From the NCBI RefSeq assembly GCF_014699115.1, contig NZ_JACXAD010000014.1, forward strand, positions 1-64,000: a stretch of 64,000 nt of DNA. The letters are read 5' to 3'. The notes beneath the pieces are model-generated. The model ran no database searches and had not been told where the DNA came from. It was given only the letters and a program-made list of their open reading frames with translations. The stretch comes from Hymenobacter montanus. GTDB lineage: Bacteria > Bacteroidota > Bacteroidia > Cytophagales > Hymenobacteraceae. The translations under genes and the position numbers were made by a program. Positions 59,282 through 64,000 of the stretch are shown here, one piece after another; within the stretch, counting starts at the first letter, position 1, and every line of letters starts with the position of its first letter.

Positions 59282-62005
59282 CTAATTCACCGACACGCTC
59301 AGGCCACCATAAACCAGCCGCCCGATCTGCGGGCCGCCAAATGCCTGCACATTGTTCGTATTCAAAATGTTAGATCCACCTATCTCGATGGTGGCGCCGA
59401 TCTTGGGCAGGCCGTAGCGCAGCTGCGCGTCGAAGCTATGGTAGGCGTCGAGGTCGCCAGCGGCGAAGGTAGATTCGTAGCGGTTGGCCTGGGCCCAGCG
59501 GTAGTTTACGTTGTAGCCCAGGTAGCGCGTGAGCTCCCCGTAAGCCCCCAAGTTAAACTTGTGGCGGGGGGTGTTATAGAAAGGCACCTCGTCGTGGGAG
59601 TTAATGAGGCTGTTGAAGGAGTAGTTGCCGGTCAGGTTCAGGGAGCGGTCGGCCGTGTAAGTGAGGCTGGCCAGTGCGCCCTGGGTGCGCACGAGCAGGT
59701 CGAGGTTGCTGGCTACTACCAGCACGCGGGTCGGTAGCTGGGAGCTCTGGAAGCGGTCGCGGCTGGCGGCGGTTAGCTGCTCGGGGGAGGGTCGGCTGCC
59801 ATCCAGGTTGCCGATGATTGGATTGGGGGCTACAAAATCGCGATAAAGGCTGAAGTAGTAGCTCAAATCAAGCACCAGGTTCTTAGCCAACAGACCCTTG
59901 TACCCCACCTCGTACGAATTCACCTGCTCCAGCCGCAGCGGAGCCAGGTCGACGGCGTAAGCGGCCAGGGCGGCGCTGGGGTTTGGGCTGGTGCGGATGC
60001 GTTGCAGTTCCGGGGCCAGCGTCGGTTTATAACCCCGGAAGCCGCTGCCCACGTTGCCGCGGTACACGCCGAGAATCAGGTCGATGTTGGTGTACTGATC
60101 GATCTGCGTGGGCGCCCGGAACGCCCGGGCGAAGGAGCCCCGAAAATTGTGCTGCTTTTCGGTGCCCAACGAATACACGGCCGATACCCGGGGCGAAAAG
60201 GCCTGGTCGAAATTCTTGAAGTTGTCGAGGCGACCGGCCGCGGCCAACTTCAGCCGATCGTTGAGAAGGGTTTTGCTCAGCTGAGTGTAGCCGCCGTACT
60301 CGTAGTTGTGGATGCGTTGCCCGTCGGCATCGTCAAACAAGTTGCCCCGCGAGCCCAGCCGGAATTCGCGGTAGGCCCCCCCCACGATGAGGTCGGCAAA
60401 GCCCAGCGCAAAGCTGTACTGCCCGCTTACATCATTAAGATAGGAGCTAGGGGTGATGCGGGCCCCCCGCCCGGGCTTGTTATCCAGGGCAATGGCCCGG
60501 CGTAGTTTTTCAAACTCCGGGTCGCTGGGTTTGAGCTGGGTGGCCGCGGCCGCGGCCTGCGCCATCTGCTGCGCCTTGGCGTCGTTGCCGCCATTGGTGA
60601 AGTAGGCGAGATTGTAGCTCTGGGCGTAGGCGGTGAAGTAGTCGACCGCGTAGGTGTTGCCAGAATTGGGGTTAACGCTATTCTGCATGAAATTGCCCAA
60701 GTTGCCCAGGTTGTAGGACTCGTTGCCAAAATCCTGGGTCTGGAATGCTCGCACAAACCACTTGCCGCCCTCGATCGCAAAGCGGTACTGGCTGGTAGCA
60801 AAGTTTTTAGACCGGAAGCGGCTGGTGTTTTGCAGGGTGGTAGTGCCTTGGGCGTACTCAAACCCCAGGGTCGCCTTCACTTTGTCGGTGAGCAGGTACG
60901 AAAGCGAGGGGATCACCCGGTAGAGCCGGGCGCGGTTGTCGTCGCCAATCATCTCGCCCTCGGTCCAGCCTGGCATGAACACAGTCCGGCCGGCTAGCGC
61001 AAAGCCGTAGGTGGGGTCGCTCGGATCTTCAGAGTAGGTTAAGCCCACGTCGCCGTAGCGGTTCACGGCGTCGTACCCCAGCCCCGAGCCGGTCGGGTTG
61101 TTCACCAGCACCAGCCGCGAGAGCTGCTGGGCGCTGGAGTTATCGGCAATCCAGTCGAGGGCCGTCAGGTAGCTGCCCGTCAGTTTAAAGGCCCAGCGCC
61201 GGCCCAGCCGGCGAGCGTAGCGCAGCTGTCCATCGAGGTAGTCGCGCTGGCCGCCGCGCAGCCGGACGCTCAGGCCTTCGTCGGTAAAGGCATCGCGCGA
61301 GTTGAGCAGCACCACCCCATTAAAGGCATTGGCGCCGTACAGGGCCGAGGAAGGGCCGTAGAGCACTTCGACGCTGGCCACGTCAATGTCGGGTAAGCCC
61401 AGCGAGTTGCCCGCTCCCGAGCTCAGGCTGGGCGCCTGCACGTCCATGTAGTCCACTAGTTGGATTACCCGTTCCGAAGAAGCCGAGTTAAATCCCCGCG
61501 TGCTGATGCTGTTGGTGAGCATGCTGCTCACGTTCACATCAATGCCTTTAAACCGCGTGAGGCTGGTAAACAAGTCGGGCTGGTTGAGCTGCCGGATTTG
61601 CGTCTGGTTCACTTTCTCTACCGTCACGGGCACGCGCAGGATGTTTTCTTCCTGGCGGGAAGCGGCTACCACGATTTGGTTGGTCTCCGCCCGGGCCGGA
61701 ATCAGGGTCACGGTCACTGGCTCGTTGGGTTGCTCTACCGTCACGGCTTGGGTCTCGTAGCCCACATACGACACGTTGAGCATGAGCGGAAAGGTGACAC
61801 CAGTTACGGGGATAATGAAATTGCCGTCGCTGTTGGCCCCCGAGCCCAGAAAGGTGCCACTCACAAGTACGGTGGCGCCGGGCAAGGACTCATCGCCTTC
61901 GGTTATTACCCGGCCACTCACCCGCAGTAGATCTTGGCTCTGGGCCACGCCGGGAGAGATAATTAAGAGCAGGGCGAAAAAGAACAAATAGTATAGTCGA
62001 TACAT
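59282..62005 (-). CDS. TonB-dependent outer-membrane receptor
   Basis: A 907-residue outer-membrane transporter. Signal peptide LYYLFFFALLLIISPGVAQ is followed by a carboxypeptidase-like beta-sandwich domain (VSGRVITEGDESLPGATVLVSGTFLGSGANSDGNFII) and the plug domain (RVPVTVEKVNQTQIRQLNQPDLFTSL, VEVLYGPSSALYGANAFNGVVLLNSRD). A 22-strand barrel ending GRLVYGGLSVSVN completes it. There is no adjacent SusD gene, so it is a stand-alone receptor rather than a SusCD glycan system. It may take up a siderophore, vitamin or small ligand; the substrate is unknown. The downstream small secreted gene may be its partner. Confidence 0.95.
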   Translation of the reverse strand: MYRLYYLFFFALLLIISPGVAQSQDLLRVSGRVITEGDESLPGATVLVSGTFLGSGANSDGNFIIPVTGVTFPLMLNVSYVGYETQAVTVEQPNEPVTVTLIPARAETNQIVVAASRQEENILRVPVTVEKVNQTQIRQLNQPDLFTSLTRFKGIDVNVSSMLTNSISTRGFNSASSERVIQLVDYMDVQAPSLSSGAGNSLGLPDIDVASVEVLYGPSSALYGANAFNGVVLLNSRDAFTDEGLSVRLRGGQRDYLDGQLRYARRLGRRWAFKLTGSYLTALDWIADNSSAQQLSRLVLVNNPTGSGLGYDAVNRYGDVGLTYSEDPSDPTYGFALAGRTVFMPGWTEGEMIGDDNRARLYRVIPSLSYLLTDKVKATLGFEYAQGTTTLQNTSRFRSKNFATSQYRFAIEGGKWFVRAFQTQDFGNESYNLGNLGNFMQNSVNPNSGNTYAVDYFTAYAQSYNLAYFTNGGNDAKAQQMAQAAAAATQLKPSDPEFEKLRRAIALDNKPGRGARITPSSYLNDVSGQYSFALGFADLIVGGAYREFRLGSRGNLFDDADGQRIHNYEYGGYTQLSKTLLNDRLKLAAAGRLDNFKNFDQAFSPRVSAVYSLGTEKQHNFRGSFARAFRAPTQIDQYTNIDLILGVYRGNVGSGFRGYKPTLAPELQRIRTSPNPSAALAAYAVDLAPLRLEQVNSYEVGYKGLLAKNLVLDLSYYFSLYRDFVAPNPIIGNLDGSRPSPEQLTAASRDRFQSSQLPTRVLVVASNLDLLVRTQGALASLTYTADRSLNLTGNYSFNSLINSHDEVPFYNTPRHKFNLGAYGELTRYLGYNVNYRWAQANRYESTFAAGDLDAYHSFDAQLRYGLPKIGATIEIGGSNILNTNNVQAFGGPQIGRLVYGGLSVSVN

Positions 62006-62944
62006 GGTAACGGGTCAGTAGTATAGAAAAAGGAAATGGATAGCTCGGGGAAGTCAGCTATAGAAGCTGACCGATGATATTTTAATAAAATATACTGCGT
62101 AATCACAGCAGTTAATGGGAGCCTTTACGGTGCTCCCGCGCCGTGTCAGAAGCAGTAGCCCGGCTTGTGGCCGCAAGCTGGCGCGAATGGTTGACTGGTG
62201 TCCGTGGTAGCAGCTACCGTGCTGCACCGCCGGCGTACCAGCGAGGAGGTTAGCTGTAGTAGGTTACGGGCTACAATAAAATCAAGTTAGTTAATTAATA
62301 CTTTTTATGTAAGTGCTTAAGATAGGCGTAAACCAAAACTGCTGCCCTATAGAATAAACTTCCTCCGTTAGTCGTGATTCTTGTTTCAAGCCTGGCTTAC
62401 AAACAACAAACCTCTTGTAAATATCGGTTGGAAATAGGGTGCTTTGGAATTTATTTTTTTTTCTAAATTTTATAAAAGGTCATGATCTTCGTAATTTCCA
62501 CTAACACAAATCATGTTAATGTCTGATTCATTAAGAATGATTCTATAATAGAATTTGATTTGGTGGAGTCATCGTGAAACCCTAATTCGTGCTTGTCGTG
62601 TTTGGCGTGCTTTATCTAGGTTCTCGATAATAGGGTACGCTCCTATATCTTCACACTGTAAGATATAATCACTTTTGCCTCCTGTTTCATTTTGATATAA
62701 ATCTGCTAATTTAAAAGGTGATAATATTCGCCATAGATATCAGGAGATATTGCTGATTTCATATGCCTGGGCTTCTTTATCTTCAGATTTCCACCAAATG
62801 CCAGGTCGTCGGATGGGCAATTTACGAACCGGTTTGAGTATGCCGATTGATCTGAGGCAATCCGAAGGTCCCTTAAAAAGGGGTTATGGTCGACGAATTG
62901 TTATCAGCCTATTGATTAGCCCGACGAACGTAATATTTTGCCCG
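62006..62944. other. Long AT-rich intergenic region
   Basis: Almost 940 bases, increasingly AT-rich after 62280. I see no gene with coding character on either strand. It contains the promoter of the TonB receptor gene near 62010-62100 (TATAGAAAAAGG and TATAATAAA-like tracts) and may be a decayed insertion, since the composition differs from the surrounding DNA. Confidence 0.45.
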
Positions 62945-63105
62945 ATGAAAAAAAATGTTGTTTTCTGCGGTATTTGTGGATAAGCTTATTCATAGCCGAA
63001 AGCTGCGCCAAAAACAAAGAAAGCGACTTCTCAATCACCAATCTCGTGGCCACTAATCCTGATTTTCAAACCTGGCAGCCGTGGCTGGGCGGGAAGACAA
63101 GCTGA
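62945..63105 (+). pseudogene. Truncated, frameshifted lipoprotein remnant
   Basis: From ATG 62945 the frame stops after 12 codons. If the run of eight A after the ATG had nine, the reading would continue MKKKCCFLRYLWISLFIAES, then CAKNKESDFSITNLVATNPDFQ, a lipoprotein signal peptide with cysteine, followed by WLGGKTS and TGA. The TNLVAT start resembles TIGR03118-type lipoproteins, but that is tentative. The product would be far too short. It is a pseudogene with a homopolymer frameshift and a truncation. Confidence 0.5.
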
Positions 63106-63176
63106 TCTATTTTATTAATTTAATGATTTGTAATAGTGTAAAAACAAGATTAATCGATGGTGCTAGCGTCAGGGGT

Positions 63177-64000
63177 TTAAAAATTGTATGATCCCCCCAG
63201 CGAATAAGCCGTTGATTTGCCAATATTCCGGCCAGCCACGTAGGTAGCGGCGCCCACCACCACGCCCACGCCTTTGGCAATGGGGCGAAACACGCTGGCG
63301 CCCAGGCGCACGTAGCTCACGCGGGTAGCGGGAAAAAATCCTTTAAAGTCAGCTTGCAAAATATCGAGGCCGCCCTTTGATTCCTGAAACGAGGCGAACC
63401 CTTCGAGGTATATTTTGGCGCCGGCATACCCCACCCGGGCTTCCCCGATGAGGGCGTTGGGCACTTGGCCCGTACGCAGACTGTAGCCTACCTGCCCGGT
63501 AGCGAATACGCCCGAACTGGTTTTGAGGTGCGCGACGCCCACTGCCGTGTACTTAGTGGCGCGGTTGCCAATAGCGATGATGTACCCGTAGCCGGTGTTT
63601 GTCTGGTAATTGCTGGCGGGGGTGGTAAAGCTCACCGCGCCTAGCAAGTCGAGAACGCTGCCGCCTAGTTCGCGGCTATACGTTTTAAACTTGAGCAGGC
63701 CCGTAACATCTTGCAGGCCTTGGCGCACGTTGGTGTAGCCCGCCGTCGCGTACAAGGCAGCCAGGTCGCTGATTACCCGGTCGTCGGCATGGCCTCTTGC
63801 TTGAATGTAGGGCAGGCTGATGACGGCGTCAATCTTGTCGGTGAGGCCGTAAGTTGCGTAGAGGTTGAGCGAGTTAACCTGTACTTCCTGGAAGACAGGT
63901 ATTGGGTTGGCTTTATCGGGGGCGAGGTAGGCACTCTGATAATGCTCGGTAGTAGCGGAAACCACCACGGACCCGTGGCCTTTGCCGGCCATGAAGCCGC
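63177..64000 (-). CDS. Outer-membrane beta-barrel protein, 5' partial
   Basis: At least 273 residues; the frame is open through the window edge (...GF before MAGKGHGS), so the true start is outside. Alternating aromatic/polar strands (SLNLYATYGLTDKIDAVISLPYIQA, TGLLKFKTYSRELGGSVLDLLGAVSFTTPAS, GYAGAKIYLEGFASFQESKGG) end in a terminal aromatic SLGGSYNF, the signature of outer-membrane barrels. It resembles small transporter or MetA-pathway-like porins. The ligand is unknown. Confidence 0.72.
   Translation of the reverse strand, partial: GFMAGKGHGSVVVSATTEHYQSAYLAPDKANPIPVFQEVQVNSLNLYATYGLTDKIDAVISLPYIQARGHADDRVISDLAALYATAGYTNVRQGLQDVTGLLKFKTYSRELGGSVLDLLGAVSFTTPASNYQTNTGYGYIIAIGNRATKYTAVGVAHLKTSSGVFATGQVGYSLRTGQVPNALIGEARVGYAGAKIYLEGFASFQESKGGLDILQADFKGFFPATRVSYVRLGASVFRPIAKGVGVVVGAATYVAGRNIGKSTAYSLGGSYNF

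Noticed and set aside
59270..61991. Several plus-strand frames of 60-170 codons inside the TonB receptor gene
   Set aside because: All lie antisense to a receptor with plug and barrel signatures and have no independent support.

Overview
The window looks like a chromosomal segment of a GC-rich Bacteroidota, most likely Hymenobacter or a close relative (Cytophagales). The evidence is a beta-helix protein with a type IX secretion (Por) C-terminal tail, a TonB-dependent receptor with an N-terminal carboxypeptidase-like domain, Bacteroidota-type promoter elements (TAnnTTTG variants such as TATCTTCG and TACCTTTA), weak ribosome binding sites, MutS2 and TIGR02757 proteins, and families of intergenic palindromes. 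Family names rest on motif recognition; no database search was run.

Layout. 0.5-2.9 kb: gluconokinase, a pair of REP-like hairpins, a LacI-type regulator and a small STAS-like protein. 3.4-14.9 kb (minus strand): a CzcCBA-type heavy-metal efflux locus with response regulator, sensor kinase, TolC-like channel, lipoprotein adaptor and two tandem RND pump genes. 15-22 kb: Na+/H+ antiporter, a large GH63-like glucosidase, a glucose-1-dehydrogenase-like SDR and a two-domain fasciclin lipoprotein. Glucosidase, glucose dehydrogenase and gluconokinase together could carry glucose through gluconate to 6-phosphogluconate. 22.7-27.2 kb: small accessory genes and the relic of a second copper/silver-type efflux operon, in which a TolC fragment is joined to the C-terminal end of a CusA pump. 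27.4-32.2 kb: APC permease, a MITE-like element with TA flanks, an MscS channel and an ADP-ribosylglycohydrolase.

32.4-36 kb is the clearest accessory region. An AT-rich three-gene cassette (HNH-like zinc protein, small serine recombinase, DUF2971 protein) has 4-base gene overlaps, a dyad at its promoter and, downstream, a small secreted protein, stacked terminators and tRNA-Glu. This is the best candidate for an undescribed system, possibly defensive or mobile. 36.3-53.2 kb is mostly housekeeping: GAPDH, YegS-like lipid kinase, SUI1 factor, KdsB, LysM protein, TIGR02757, MutS2, T9SS beta-helix protein, MurB, KptA, FucP-like sugar transporter and an RlmL-like methyltransferase. 53.2-64 kb holds repeats, a DUF559 nuclease remnant, RecQ, a LexA-like regulator, pirin, a secreted protein, a TonB receptor, a frameshifted lipoprotein remnant and a partial outer-membrane protein.

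Several gene remnants have no complete reading frame: TolC-CusA, DUF559, a lipoprotein with a poly-A frameshift, and three short unidentified tails. Three families of dispersed repeats are also visible: AT-rich palindromes, C-rich hairpins with two alternative cores, and REP-like hairpins with co-varying cores.
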